Below are positions 1 to 8,550 of a stretch of 53,832 nt of DNA, in pieces. Below the pieces are notes generated by a model, which saw nothing but the letters and a program-made list of their open reading frames with translations, ran no database searches and was not told the DNA's origin. This stretch comes from a bacterium HR15. GTDB lineage: Bacteria; Armatimonadota; Fimbriimonadia; Fimbriimonadales; GBS-DC. Every line of letters starts with the position of its first letter. Within the stretch, counting starts at the first letter, position 1. A program made the translations under genes and the position numbers. The stretch is taken from contig BEHR01000026.1 in the NCBI GenBank assembly GCA_002898555.1, positions 1 through 53,832 on the forward strand, written 5' to 3'.

Positions 1-882
1 GAATGGCTGCAGCGGTTGACCGAAGGACAGCAACGGCACGAAGAATGGCTACAGCGGTTGACCGAAGGGCAGCAACGGCACGAGGAGATTTTGCGCCAGC
101 ATACCGAATGGCTGCAGCGGTTGACCGAAGGACAGCAACGGCACGAAGAATGGCTACAGCGGTTGACCGAAGGGCAGCAACGGCACGAGGAGATTTTGCG
201 CCAGCATACCGAATGGCTGCAGCGGTTGACCGAAGGACAGCAACGGCACGAAGAATGGCTACAGCGGTTGACCGAAGGGCAGCAACGGCACGAGGAGATT
301 TTGCGCCAGCATACCGAATGGCTGCAGCGGTTGACCGAAGGACAGCAACGGCACGAAGAATGGCTACAGCGGTTGACCGAAGGGCAGCAACGGCACGAGG
401 AGATTTTGCGCCAGCATACCGAATGGCTGCAACGGCTGACCGAAGGGCAGCAACGGCACGAGGAGATTTTGCGCCAGCATACCGAATGGCTACAACGGCT
501 GACCGAAGGGCAGCAACGGCACGAGGAGATTTTGCGCCAGCATACCGAATGGCTACAGCGGTTGACCGAAGGGCAGCAACGGCACGAAGAATGGCTACAA
601 CGGTTGACCGAAGGACAGCAACGGCACGAAGAATGGCTACAGCGGTTGACCGAAGGGCAGCAACGGCACGAGGAGATTTTGCGCCAGCATACCGAATGGC
701 TGCAACGGTTGACCGAAGGGCAGCAACGGCACGAGGAGATTTTGCGCCAGCATACCGAATGGCTGCAACGGCTGACCGAAGGGCAGCAACGGCACGAGGA
801 GATTTTGCGCCAGCATACCGAATGGCTACAACGGCTGACCGAAGGACAGCAACGGCACGAGGAGATTTTGCGCCAGCACACT
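1..882 (+). repeat. Tandem array of 42-bp and 21-bp modules (105-bp and 63-bp higher-order units)
   Basis: Sixteen 42-bp units (EWLQRLTEGQQRHE) and ten 21-bp units (EILRQHT) alternate in the order 2,2,2,2,1,1,3,1,1,1 long units per short unit, giving 105-bp and 63-bp periods. Units differ only at synonymous sites (cag/caa, ttg/ctg, gga/ggg, ctg/cta), so the protein is invariant. The array reaches the left window edge. Because no unit carries a stop in another frame, a second long frame is open through it; that frame is a by-product. Confidence 0.95.
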
Positions 883-1473
883 GAATGGCTGCAACGGTTA
901 ACGGAAGTGCAGGAAAGTCTTGTTGAGGAGCAAAGGCGGCATTCGCAGCGCATAGCACGCCTGGAAGAGGTGCAGGATCGCCTCCTCCACGAGTTCGAAG
1001 AAATGAGGCACGAGTTCCATGGGCTTCGACAAGAGTTCAAGGAGTTGCGCTCAGAAGTGGGGCGAATAACCCAATCGCTTGGGCTGACCGTCGAAGAGCA
1101 CGCAGAGGACATTTTGATTACGGTGATGGAGCGCAAAGGTTGGAATCTGGTGCGTGGGCCCCATTCACTGGCGCTGGATGGTGAACTTGACCTGATTGCA
1201 GTGTTCGAGGACACAGAGGGACGACAGCGTACCGTGTTGATGGAGGTCAAGTTGCGTCTGAGCCGCCGGGAGGTAGAGGCTTGGGCGGACAGAGTGCGTT
1301 CGGAAGGCTTCATCCGAAAGCTGCAGGAATATGGGTTCAGCGCACCCTATCACCCCTACCTGTTCGGCTTTCGAATCGATGTGGCAGCCGATGATGCCGC
1401 ACGCCGCGTGCGCATGGGACTGATTACCAGCCGTGGTGAGCTGTTGGAGCCAGAGGTTATCGAGCAGACATAA
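1..1473 (+). CDS. Heptad-repeat coiled-coil protein with C-terminal PD-(D/E)XK nuclease-like domain (5' end outside window)
   Basis: The frame is open from the first base, so the true start lies upstream; the first in-window start-like codon is a TTG at 16 inside a repeat. About 294 residues are a tandem array of two invariant modules, EWLQRLTEGQQRHE (14 aa) and EILRQHT (7 aa), all multiples of seven and so probably one long helix. A degenerate charged coil follows (nt 883-1090). The last ~125 residues look like a restriction-fold domain: GELDLI with Glu at nt 1183 and Asp at nt 1189, then MEVKLR with Glu at 1243 and Lys at 1249, fitting the D...ExK pattern of DUF3782-type proteins. Substrate is unknown. 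The TAA stop directly abuts the stop of the converging aroA. Coding is certain; nuclease activity is an inference. Confidence 0.8.
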   Translation, partial: EWLQRLTEGQQRHEEWLQRLTEGQQRHEEILRQHTEWLQRLTEGQQRHEEWLQRLTEGQQRHEEILRQHTEWLQRLTEGQQRHEEWLQRLTEGQQRHEEILRQHTEWLQRLTEGQQRHEEWLQRLTEGQQRHEEILRQHTEWLQRLTEGQQRHEEILRQHTEWLQRLTEGQQRHEEILRQHTEWLQRLTEGQQRHEEWLQRLTEGQQRHEEWLQRLTEGQQRHEEILRQHTEWLQRLTEGQQRHEEILRQHTEWLQRLTEGQQRHEEILRQHTEWLQRLTEGQQRHEEILRQHTEWLQRLTEVQESLVEEQRRHSQRIARLEEVQDRLLHEFEEMRHEFHGLRQEFKELRSEVGRITQSLGLTVEEHAEDILITVMERKGWNLVRGPHSLALDGELDLIAVFEDTEGRQRTVLMEVKLRLSRREVEAWADRVRSEGFIRKLQEYGFSAPYHPYLFGFRIDVAADDAARRVRMGLITSRGELLEPEVIEQT

Positions 1474-2787
1474 TCAGCGCGGCACACATAAGCTCGCCAG
1501 CACTTGCTCAAAGTCGGGAAAACTGGTCTGGACACATTCCACCTCGTGAATGGTTGTCTCGCCTGTTTGAGCAACAAGTCCAGCAATTGCGAGCGCCATC
1601 GCGATGCGGTGATCACCATGGCTCTGCACTTCTGCGCCGTGTAGCGGGGTCGGCCCTTGGATACGCAGCCCATCCGGCAGGGGATCAATCTGTGCTCCCA
1701 TCTTGCGCAGCTCGGTCGCTATCGCCTCGATGCGGTCCGATTCCTTGACACGTAGTTCTGCCGCGTCGCGAATATGGGTCTCCCCGACTGCCTGAGTCGC
1801 CAGCACAGCCATTAACGGGATTTCATCGATGAGGCGTGGGATGAGCGCACCGCCAATCTGCATTGCTCGCAGCGGTTGCGCTCGCACCCGTAAAGTCGCC
1901 ACCGGCTCGCCGCCCTGCTCATCAAGTTGCTCCCAGTCCAGATGCACATCGGCAGAAGCAAGCACTTCGAGCAGCCCTGTGCGCGTTGGGTTGACCCCCA
2001 CCCCTTCGATAATCAGGTCGGAGCCGGGCAGCAGCAGCGCGGCGACAATCCAGAACGCTGCCGATGAGAAGTCGCCCGGCACAGTCAGCGAGCAGGCATG
2101 CAGTGTTTGCCCACCGCGCAGGCGCACACGATGATGACCGCTTTCGCCCATTTGAATCTCCAACTCCACCCCGAATGCTTGCAGCATACGCTCAGTATGG
2201 TCACGGGAGAGATATGGCTCCACGACCTCGGTGATACCAGCGGCGCGCAGCCCTGCCAGGAGGATGCACGATTTGACCTGCGCGCTGGCGACCGGCGTCA
2301 CATACTGAATGGCACGCAGCGTGTTCCCACGAATGCTGATGGGCAAGCGAGAGGCTCCTTCACGCCCATCAATCTGCGCTCCCATCCGCTGCAAAGGCTC
2401 CACGATACGCCGCATCGGGCGCCGACGCAGCGACTCATCACCTGTTAGCACGCTGAAAATCGGGGCAGATGCCAGCACACCTGCCATCAAGCGAGCAGTA
2501 GTGCCCGAATTGCCCGCATCGAGTACATCAGGCGGTTCCTGGAGGGGTTGACGCCCAACGCCCGTAACGGCAAGGCTGGTTCCGCTCCTCCATTCGACAT
2601 GAGCGCCCAACTGCTGCACGATGTGGAGCGTACGCAGGCAGTCATCTGCCGTTAGGAAGTGGTTGATCTCGGTGGTGCCCTCTGCCAGCAACCCCAGAAT
2701 CGCCGCGCGATGGCTGATCGACTTATCGCCCGGCGGTCGCCACCTGCCGCGCACCGCCCGCGCCGGTTGAATACGCCATGAACTCAT
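1474..2787 (-). CDS. aroA: 3-phosphoshikimate 1-carboxyvinyltransferase (EPSP synthase)
   Basis: Catalyses transfer of the enolpyruvyl group of PEP to shikimate-3-phosphate, the sixth step of the shikimate pathway to chorismate. Visible family signatures are the N-terminal GDKSISHRA, the PEP/glyphosate loop DAGNSGTTARLMAG, then RRRPMRRIVEPL, LSRDHTERML and near the C-terminus KESDRIEAIA and GDHRIAMALAIAG. At 437 aa it has the usual length. It follows the sigma factor gene by 20 bp on the same strand, so it may be read through from the NlpC/propeller/sigma row, an odd pairing for a biosynthetic enzyme. No good Shine-Dalgarno is seen before the ATG. It ends flush against the stop of the converging gene at 1473. 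Confidence 0.96.
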   Translation of the reverse strand: MSSWRIQPARAVRGRWRPPGDKSISHRAAILGLLAEGTTEINHFLTADDCLRTLHIVQQLGAHVEWRSGTSLAVTGVGRQPLQEPPDVLDAGNSGTTARLMAGVLASAPIFSVLTGDESLRRRPMRRIVEPLQRMGAQIDGREGASRLPISIRGNTLRAIQYVTPVASAQVKSCILLAGLRAAGITEVVEPYLSRDHTERMLQAFGVELEIQMGESGHHRVRLRGGQTLHACSLTVPGDFSSAAFWIVAALLLPGSDLIIEGVGVNPTRTGLLEVLASADVHLDWEQLDEQGGEPVATLRVRAQPLRAMQIGGALIPRLIDEIPLMAVLATQAVGETHIRDAAELRVKESDRIEAIATELRKMGAQIDPLPDGLRIQGPTPLHGAEVQSHGDHRIAMALAIAGLVAQTGETTIHEVECVQTSFPDFEQVLASLCVPR

Positions 2788-2807
2788 TCATGGCGACTCA
2801 TACATCT

Positions 2808-3320
2808 TCACTGTCCGATTTCCTGCCTGCCGTCCCGAAAAAACGCCTGTCCCAGTTGCTTAATCTGCCTCATATACTGCCGCACCGTGCCCACTGATAA
2901 CCCTAACATCGCTCCTATCTCGGCATAATCGTACCCTTGGTTATACAACACCGCCACCCGTTGCAAGGAGGCAGGCAACCGAGTAATGAACTGCTCCATA
3001 GCAATTCGCTCAAGTAACGCTGCTTCATAGTCTTCGGTAACCAGCCGCTCACCCAACTCTGTGTCCAGCAGCTGTCGCTCATGTTGGCAGTAAGGTTGTC
3101 TGGCACGGTCAATAGCTAGCGAGCGTAGTTTGCAGTAGCACCAAGCTTGAGCTTGGCGGAGTTCATCGGGCTGCATCAGGCGTTGCCAAGGGTAATAGTG
3201 GAAGCGGCGGTAGAAAGCGTACAAGCAGTCCTGCACGAGGTCCTCAGCGTCTGCCTCACAATAGCAGAGATGCACCGCCTTCCGCATGAGCCACCTTCGC
3301 CATTCTGGTTCAGTATGCAT
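2808..3320 (-). CDS. ECF-type RNA polymerase sigma factor
   Basis: About 170 aa with a sigma region 2 (CEADAEDLVQDCLYAFYR) and a region 4 helix-turn-helix (YDYAEIGAMLGLSVGTVRQY), the two-domain layout of extracytoplasmic-function sigma factors. An ATG at 3347 is in frame, but GGAGGTGG lies 8 nt before the ATG at 3320, so 3320 is preferred. The gene closely follows the propeller protein and precedes aroA, all on the minus strand. No anti-sigma factor with a recognisable zinc-finger or membrane helix is adjacent; the secreted propeller protein and NlpC/P60 protein upstream are candidates for partners or targets. A ~100-bp copy of its region 4 coding end is found at 6241-6371. Confidence 0.88.
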   Translation of the reverse strand: MHTEPEWRRWLMRKAVHLCYCEADAEDLVQDCLYAFYRRFHYYPWQRLMQPDELRQAQAWCYCKLRSLAIDRARQPYCQHERQLLDTELGERLVTEDYEAALLERIAMEQFITRLPASLQRVAVLYNQGYDYAEIGAMLGLSVGTVRQYMRQIKQLGQAFFRDGRQEIGQ

Positions 3321-3353
3321 CGATGCCACCTCCGTGTCTGTTAGCATGCATGG

Positions 3354-4628
3354 TTACTGTTCACCCAGCCTCACTCGTTTTACCGCCACTCCCTCAGGAA
3401 GGAAATGCAGATAGTAGAGATTACCTTGCCTATCTGCAGCGTAGGGGGACAAGTAAGCGCAATGCACCGTATCCTCAAACACTACATTGCCTGAGGAGTC
3501 CAGCACCACTAGCGAGTACTTGCGCGCCCAAATCTCGTCGATATCCAAGCCCCCGGGACGAATACACACATACGATGCGTCGAGATCGTCTATGCTGTCG
3601 ATGCGAAACAGCAACGCCAACCGATCAGAACGCACCAGCAGCAGCTTGCGACGGATATCCCCACGCTCATAGAGTTCCTCCTTGATCGGAAAGCGGGCGA
3701 CTTGCTGCCCTTTCACATCGACTATCGTTACCTCCGCTGGTTCCCACGCTACCCCATATGTCTTTTCTGAACGTTTTATAAAGCCTAACGAGCCGTTAGG
3801 TAAACGGATTATCCCACCTCCCAACGCATCGCGGATCTGAGGCGCCTCGCTGGGATGTAGGCGCATTACCTTCGGTCTTTCGTAGATATCCCCGTACTTG
3901 CGAAAACCGCACTTGAGGTATATCTCGCCTTGATCCGTCACAACGATGTCATCTCCTATGCCGAAGTACCCATCCAGCGTCTTGAGCGTTTGGAATAGGT
4001 CTTTGTGCAGCTTATCCAAGAGAGCGGTGTCGATGGTCCCATCGGGCGCTTTGATATAGAATACTTTGAGATACGACCGTATGAGCTGATATTCAGCCTC
4101 TTGCTCCTTCGGCTCTCCAGTTTGCGCTTCCAGTTCTTCTTTTGCACGAGCAAGCGCCTCGTGGAAGTGCCGTTCCATAAACCGCGTAACGCTATAGCAC
4201 CGACCATCAGCACCTATATCCACTACATCACCGCCCGTACCTTCGGGGTAGGCAACAAATCGGGTGAGACGCCCCTGCTGATCAAACACCTGCAAAGCCG
4301 AGCCACCTTCTCTATCAGCAAAGAAGGCTATCTTTCCATCGGGCAAGAGGCGGAACATGCGAGGCACTATATACATATAATCACCCTCGCCTGGTCCCTC
4401 TTCGTGGATATAGATTTGATGAGGCGCTTTTCCATACGGAATAATGAAGAGCGTTTCGCTTTGAAGCGTTCGCTGCCCTATAGGATTGGTGTGCGGAAGC
4501 GTAGCTAAGCTATCGGACGACAAGTTCGTTCGGATAGCTGAGCTATTGGGAAGGGACATGCTGAACACGAGCATTATCAGCCCTAGACAACAGAAGTCCA
4601 TCGCAGCAAGCCATCGTACCATCGTCAT
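3354..4628 (-). CDS. Secreted or anchored propeller-like protein of unknown function (paralogue of 43807-44967)
   Basis: The 424-aa product begins with a signal-peptide-like segment (CCLGLIMLVFSMSL) followed by a polar region. The body contains repeated blade-like phrases: LFIIPYGKAPHQIYI, RLLPDGKIAFFADREG, LQVFDQQGRLTRFV, IVVTDQGEIYLKCG and, at the end, DRQGNLYYLHFLPEG, which suggest a beta-propeller of NHL/6-bladed type. Start ATG is preceded by AGGAGGGT. It lies 24 bp after the NlpC/P60 gene and 33 bp before the sigma start, so the three look co-transcribed. The gene at 43807 shares the N-terminal (PYG.A...IYI), DGxI and GNxYYL phrases, so the two are paralogues. No catalytic motif is visible. 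Confidence 0.75.
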   Translation of the reverse strand: MTMVRWLAAMDFCCLGLIMLVFSMSLPNSSAIRTNLSSDSLATLPHTNPIGQRTLQSETLFIIPYGKAPHQIYIHEEGPGEGDYMYIVPRMFRLLPDGKIAFFADREGGSALQVFDQQGRLTRFVAYPEGTGGDVVDIGADGRCYSVTRFMERHFHEALARAKEELEAQTGEPKEQEAEYQLIRSYLKVFYIKAPDGTIDTALLDKLHKDLFQTLKTLDGYFGIGDDIVVTDQGEIYLKCGFRKYGDIYERPKVMRLHPSEAPQIRDALGGGIIRLPNGSLGFIKRSEKTYGVAWEPAEVTIVDVKGQQVARFPIKEELYERGDIRRKLLLVRSDRLALLFRIDSIDDLDASYVCIRPGGLDIDEIWARKYSLVVLDSSGNVVFEDTVHCAYLSPYAADRQGNLYYLHFLPEGVAVKRVRLGEQ

Positions 4629-4652
4629 ACCCTCCTATGTAGTGTACCCGAT

Positions 4653-6185
4653 TCATCTGCGGAAGCGACGCGGGTAGAAGTTATCATTATCGGTTGTCGG
4701 GTCGCCCTCCAAATCACTAATTGTGTATCTCACGATTCTTACTTTTTCTTTGCCGGATAAATCTCCTACATTGGTTTCGTCCCCACGAGCACCGACTGCC
4801 TCAATACATACATATGTCGGGTAACTTCCAGGCACAGGAGGAAACACATAGAGAATCAACATTACATGGTTACCTGATCCACCTGGGTGATGGCGAATGA
4901 ATACATCGCCAGGGCGAACCGCATTCCAATCTGGAAGCCATCGCCGCTGTCGGGAATTGTAGTATTGGATAGGATCGGTTTCTGCCAAGATTGTCCCGGT
5001 GCCATAGTGTGTGTTGTTTGGAGATCGATTCGCAACAGCAATCAAACCTGAACAGTCCAACCCAAACCCTGCATTGGTGCCACGACCGCTGCTGTCTATG
5101 TAGCTACTACGAGCCCCTGAAGCCTCCGCCGCGTAATATTTGCCACCCCACTCGTAAGGTACCTCCTCATAGATGGTTGCTATATGAATGCGCCACCAAG
5201 CGGGTGTATCAAAGGGAATAAAGCAGCCAGGCATCGGGCAGTTGACTCCGAGCATTGAGTGTCCTCCCATCAGTTCCCCAAGATTATTGAACACGAAAAT
5301 AGGGTATTTCACTGGGTACGCTATAGATACATAAAAGGGAAACCAATATACAACTCCACTCATAATCGGTTCATACGCCCAGTTACGCCAGCTTCGCTGG
5401 CCATAGTACTGGTTATAACTTGCACCTCTAAGGGGTTCTGAAAATTCTCCCTGACAATTGCCGTTCCAACTACTAAGCCCCAGACAATCGTTCATTCCGG
5501 GCAGAGGGGCCCTCTGGTTGCTTCCTGGTATCCATATGGATCTGGCTACTACGCGATCAGCTTTTCTTTCTTCCCAACGAATGCAAACTATAGGGGCTAT
5601 AATACCTCCTCTTGGCAAGGTAAAAATCTGCTGCCAGCCCATTCCTCCCCTTTTGATGTCGGCAAGATAGTATCGTATGAAACTATTCCCATTTCTATCC
5701 CGATAGCTGGGTGGCATGGGGGAACTTCGTCGAGTCTTGATCGTTTCTCTATCTACCTTCGTTCGCTCAAGGCGATACCACTCTATGGTCAACTGCACCT
5801 GAGTATTCGTACTGGACCATGAACGAGCCTGAACATTTTCTAAACTCAGCAAGTCATAAACTGTCAGATCTCCACTTCCTGCTGCTACCACCCAACCATT
5901 TCCTGAAAGGAATCTGCTTCTTGCATTGGAATAGAAGTTACCATCCGAACCTTTCAGAAGAATCGCACACTCAATCGGCTCATTTTCAAAGTTGATGTTA
6001 GCACGAAACCGATTGCTTCCTCCTAATGTTGCGTAGCGAATGGGGGCCGCAAGATTTCGATATAAGAGCAAAGCACCTCGTGGATATACTGGAGCGCGCT
6101 GCTGGGCATCTGCGAGAAGCATCAGAGCACTTACGAATGCCCAACAAGTGAGGCTCCTTGCAATCAACTCCTTCCATCTCCTCAT
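4653..6185 (-). CDS. Exported protein with C-terminal NlpC/P60-type cysteine peptidase domain
   Basis: The chosen start, 6185, has AGGAGG 9 nt upstream and gives a signal peptide (MRRWKELIARSLTCWAFVSA...LLADAQQ); the longer frame from 6260 would place 25 extra residues before it. The ~510-aa protein has a long N-terminal region of unknown fold, then DCSGLIAVANR (catalytic Cys378), RPGDVFIRHH and GNHVMLIL (His440), the Cys/His pair and GD motif of NlpC/P60 peptidases. Such enzymes usually cleave cell-wall peptide stems, but an amidase or transglutaminase-like role is also possible. It heads the row NlpC/P60, propeller, sigma, aroA. Base composition is visibly more AT-rich than the flanking housekeeping genes, hinting at acquisition. 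Confidence 0.8.
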   Translation of the reverse strand: MRRWKELIARSLTCWAFVSALMLLADAQQRAPVYPRGALLLYRNLAAPIRYATLGGSNRFRANINFENEPIECAILLKGSDGNFYSNARSRFLSGNGWVVAAGSGDLTVYDLLSLENVQARSWSSTNTQVQLTIEWYRLERTKVDRETIKTRRSSPMPPSYRDRNGNSFIRYYLADIKRGGMGWQQIFTLPRGGIIAPIVCIRWEERKADRVVARSIWIPGSNQRAPLPGMNDCLGLSSWNGNCQGEFSEPLRGASYNQYYGQRSWRNWAYEPIMSGVVYWFPFYVSIAYPVKYPIFVFNNLGELMGGHSMLGVNCPMPGCFIPFDTPAWWRIHIATIYEEVPYEWGGKYYAAEASGARSSYIDSSGRGTNAGFGLDCSGLIAVANRSPNNTHYGTGTILAETDPIQYYNSRQRRWLPDWNAVRPGDVFIRHHPGGSGNHVMLILYVFPPVPGSYPTYVCIEAVGARGDETNVGDLSGKEKVRIVRYTISDLEGDPTTDNDNFYPRRFRR

Positions 6186-6240
6186 CACTTTGTACCTCCT
6201 TCCGCCGGTTCGGAAAGCCCTTGCAGAGCCTCCATTTCTA

Positions 6241-6371
6241 TTAACGATGGAAACTGCCAATTTGTGAACATCTATCCCGAAAAAAAAACGCCTGTCCCGG
6301 TTGCTTAATCTGCCTCATATACTGCCGCACCGTGCCCACTGATAACCCTAACATCGCTCCTATCTCGGCAT
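6241..6371 (-). pseudogene. Duplicated 3' fragment of the ECF sigma factor gene
   Basis: Positions about 6276-6371 match 2836-2934 with one substitution and a 3-base lengthening of an A run (9 versus 6 A). The encoded tail (AEIGAMLGLSVGTVRQYMRQ, then QAFFFRDR versus QAFFRDG) is in the same frame, but the sigma N-terminal half is missing: sequence identity breaks at 6371 and runs into the promoter of the thioredoxin-like gene. The fragment sits just upstream of the NlpC/P60 gene and the intact sigma gene lies at the other end of the row, as if the block had been inserted or amplified by recombination between sigma copies. Confidence 0.85.
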
Positions 6372-6396
6372 ACACGGCGGGATGTACACGCTCTGG

Positions 6397-6413
6397 TATA
6401 ATCCCGGTGAGGG
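6397..6413 (+). promoter_or_regulatory. -10 box and ribosome binding site of the thioredoxin-dapF pair
   Basis: TATAAT at 6397-6402 is followed by GGTGAGGG (6406-6413) and the ATG at 6420. No convincing -35 hexamer is seen. Confidence 0.5.
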
Positions 6414-6419
6414 ATAACA

Positions 6420-6851
6420 ATGAATAAGCTACCGCGCACGAACCTGAGGGATTTGCAACGACGGCTTGCCCGCCAGAAGGGCAAGGTGGTGGTGCTGAAC
6501 TTCTGGGCGACATGGTGCCAGCCCTGCGTGGAGGAGTTTCCTGCCCTTGTCAAACTCTACAACAACTACCGCAAGAAGGGCGTGATCGTGATAGCCGTCT
6601 CGGTGGACGACCCAGAGACCGCGGACGAGCAGGTGCAGCCTTTTATCAAGCGACAGCGGGCGACCTTCCCCGTTTTGGTCCTCGATGAGGACGCCGACCA
6701 GTTCATTCGCCACTTCGATAAGGAGTGGGGCGGTGAAATCCCACGCACCTATCTCTACAGCAAATCAGGCAAGCGGCTCAAAGCATGGTCGGGTTCGCGC
6801 CGCTATCAGGAGTTTGAGCAAGAGGTGAAGGAGGCGCTGAAGCAGAAGTGA
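6420..6851 (+). CDS. Thioredoxin-fold protein, TlpA/ResA-like
   Basis: 143 aa with the active-site motif WCQPC (Cys33, Cys36) after the typical strand VVVLNFWAT, and the cis-proline loop at GEIPRTYLY. The family includes thiol-disulfide reductases and peroxiredoxin-like proteins. Unlike classical TlpA/ResA no signal peptide or membrane anchor precedes the fold, so a cytoplasmic location is suggested. It overlaps dapF by 4 nt (GTGA), so the two are translationally coupled, though no functional link between a redox protein and lysine/peptidoglycan precursor synthesis is evident beyond the possible protection of the DapF cysteine pair. Confidence 0.88.
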   Translation: MNKLPRTNLRDLQRRLARQKGKVVVLNFWATWCQPCVEEFPALVKLYNNYRKKGVIVIAVSVDDPETADEQVQPFIKRQRATFPVLVLDEDADQFIRHFDKEWGGEIPRTYLYSKSGKRLKAWSGSRRYQEFEQEVKEALKQK

Positions 6852-7705
6852 GTATTGGGCAGCGTGCCTTGCCCTTCTGGAAGGTGGAGGGGATCGGCAA
6901 CGATTTTGTGCTGGTGGAAGCGGAGGCGGTGCAGGGCGACGACTTGTGCCAGCTGGCACAACGGCTCTGCCATCGTCCACTGGGCATCGGCAGCGACGGT
7001 CTGCTCCTTATTGGCAAAGGGGTGAACGCGCCTGTGTCGATGCGCATGTTCAACCCCGACGGCACTGAGGACTTCTGCGGCAACGGGTTGCGCTGTGTTG
7101 CCCGCTTCGCTTATGAGCAAGGCTATGTGCAAACGCCAGCGTTCGCCATCGAGACCCTCAGCGGCACCATCCCTGTGCAGCTCACACTGCGCGATGGGCG
7201 GGTGGAAACCATTACCGCCCAGCTGCCACCGCCCCGCTTCCATCCGCGAGAAATCCCGATGCTGGTCGATGGGGAAATGGTTCAGGACTATCCACTGCTG
7301 GTTGCGGGACACGAGGTGCGCCTCTGGGCGGTCAATACGGGCACGACACACAGCGTGATTTTTACGGACCGCCTGCCCGACGAACAGACCTTTAGCCAGT
7401 TGAGCCCACGAATCGAAACGCATCCCCTCTTCCCGGAGCGAACCAGTGTGCTGTGGGCACTTATCGAGTCGCCCCACAGAGTGCAGATACGCATTTGGGA
7501 ACGCGGCGTGGGAGAGACACAGGGCTGTGGCACAGGTGCAGCGGCGGTCGCGGTTCTCAGTCGCGTCGCGGGCTGGACGCAAAATCCTGTGGAGGTGCGC
7601 TCGCGCGGCGGTACGCTGAGTGTGTCTTGGGAACCCGATGCCCCAATCGCGCTCACAGGACCCGCTCGCATCCTGTTTGAGGGCAGGTACTGGCTCGATG
7701 GATAG
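6848..7705 (+). CDS. dapF: Diaminopimelate epimerase
   Basis: Converts LL- to meso-diaminopimelate, used for lysine and peptidoglycan. 285 aa, the normal length. The two catalytic cysteines are visible in FCGNGLRC (Cys77) and GCGTGAAAVAVL (Cys227), with the N-terminal GIGNDFVLV and MFNPDGTEDF loops. The start is GTG overlapping the preceding TGA, which fits translational coupling. The gene converges with the pilin-like gene at 7797; the ~90-bp spacer holds a weak GTTG...CAAC inverted repeat (about 7752-7768) but no clear terminator. Confidence 0.97.
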   Translation: MSIGQRALPFWKVEGIGNDFVLVEAEAVQGDDLCQLAQRLCHRPLGIGSDGLLLIGKGVNAPVSMRMFNPDGTEDFCGNGLRCVARFAYEQGYVQTPAFAIETLSGTIPVQLTLRDGRVETITAQLPPPRFHPREIPMLVDGEMVQDYPLLVAGHEVRLWAVNTGTTHSVIFTDRLPDEQTFSQLSPRIETHPLFPERTSVLWALIESPHRVQIRIWERGVGETQGCGTGAAAVAVLSRVAGWTQNPVEVRSRGGTLSVSWEPDAPIALTGPARILFEGRYWLDG

Positions 7706-7796
7706 TCCTCTGCTACTCGATTGAGACGATCCATATCACGCGAACTTAACAGTTGTTGCCCCAGCAACAGGCGCAAAGGAGTGCATGGAGTTGATG

Positions 7797-8489
7797 TCAG
7801 CGGCGCGGATCATACAGGTCGATGCGCCCGTCCCAGGTCCATGTCTGTTCAAAGCGATACCACTTGGCGTGTCCATCCACAAAGGTGTAGTTGGTACCGC
7901 CGTTATGCCATCGCATCGCCAGTTCTTGCGCGGCTTCTATAAAAGTGCCGCAATCGTTGGGCCAACGCCACGCCGCCGGATGATAGTGATCGGCAGCGCC
8001 GCTGGCATTCTCTTTTAGCTCTGCGATGTAAATGACGCTGGCAGGGGACTGGATAGTTGCCAGTGTGTTATAACCCGCACAGTTGCGCACCAAATCATCC
8101 ACATCGGAGCGGGGTAACATCCAGAAATTAGTGCCATAGGAGGTACGGCGTATTGTGCGATAGCCCGGCAAAGGATGTTCCCAGTTAACGCTTGGATCGC
8201 TGGGACAGCGGTATAGCAGGGGCGTTTTGATATAGGGCTGTAGTGTTTGCAACCAGACCCACGGAGCCGACCCTGCCCCACCTGTGTGGCTATCCAGTGG
8301 GAACCGCTCATCATAATCCTGCAGGTACATCTGCACTGCAATCCCCATCTGGCGCATGTTCGAAAGGCATTGCGTCTGTCTTGCCTTCTCGCGCGCTTGC
8401 GCAAAGACAGGGAACAGGATCGATGCCAGAATCGCAATAATTGCGATCACCACCAACAACTCCATCAGGGTAAAGCCTTTGGATTTCAT
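7797..8489 (-). CDS. Type IV pilin/pseudopilin-like protein with H-x9-DG motif
   Basis: 230 aa. The start at 8489 has GGGAGG 5 nt upstream and places the prepilin signature immediately at the N-terminus: MKSKG, cleavage after Gly, then [20 protein letters not shown] with the conserved Glu5. The C-terminal [13 protein letters not shown] carries the H-x9-DG motif common in planctomycete and armatimonad DUF1559-like surface proteins. Probably processed by a prepilin peptidase and exported by a type IV pilus/type II-like system. It is the last gene of a minus-strand row after the PEP-CTERM and dockerin proteins. Confidence 0.9.
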   Translation of the reverse strand: MKSKGFTLMELLVVIAIIAILASILFPVFAQAREKARQTQCLSNMRQMGIAVQMYLQDYDERFPLDSHTGGAGSAPWVWLQTLQPYIKTPLLYRCPSDPSVNWEHPLPGYRTIRRTSYGTNFWMLPRSDVDDLVRNCAGYNTLATIQSPASVIYIAELKENASGAADHYHPAAWRWPNDCGTFIEAAQELAMRWHNGGTNYTFVDGHAKWYRFEQTWTWDGRIDLYDPRR

Positions 8490-8550
8490 AGTGTCCTCCC
8501 TCCTGATGTAGGCAAGAGGAGAGTGGTTCCCCCCTTGCCAGCGGCTACTG

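Noticed and set aside
1-882. CRISPR-like array
   Set aside because: The units are contiguous coding heptads with no unique spacers.
3-884. Long second frame through the repeat array (Ala/Arg/Asp-rich)
   Set aside because: It exists only because a stop-free repeat of a multiple of three stays open in another frame; it ends exactly where the repeats end.
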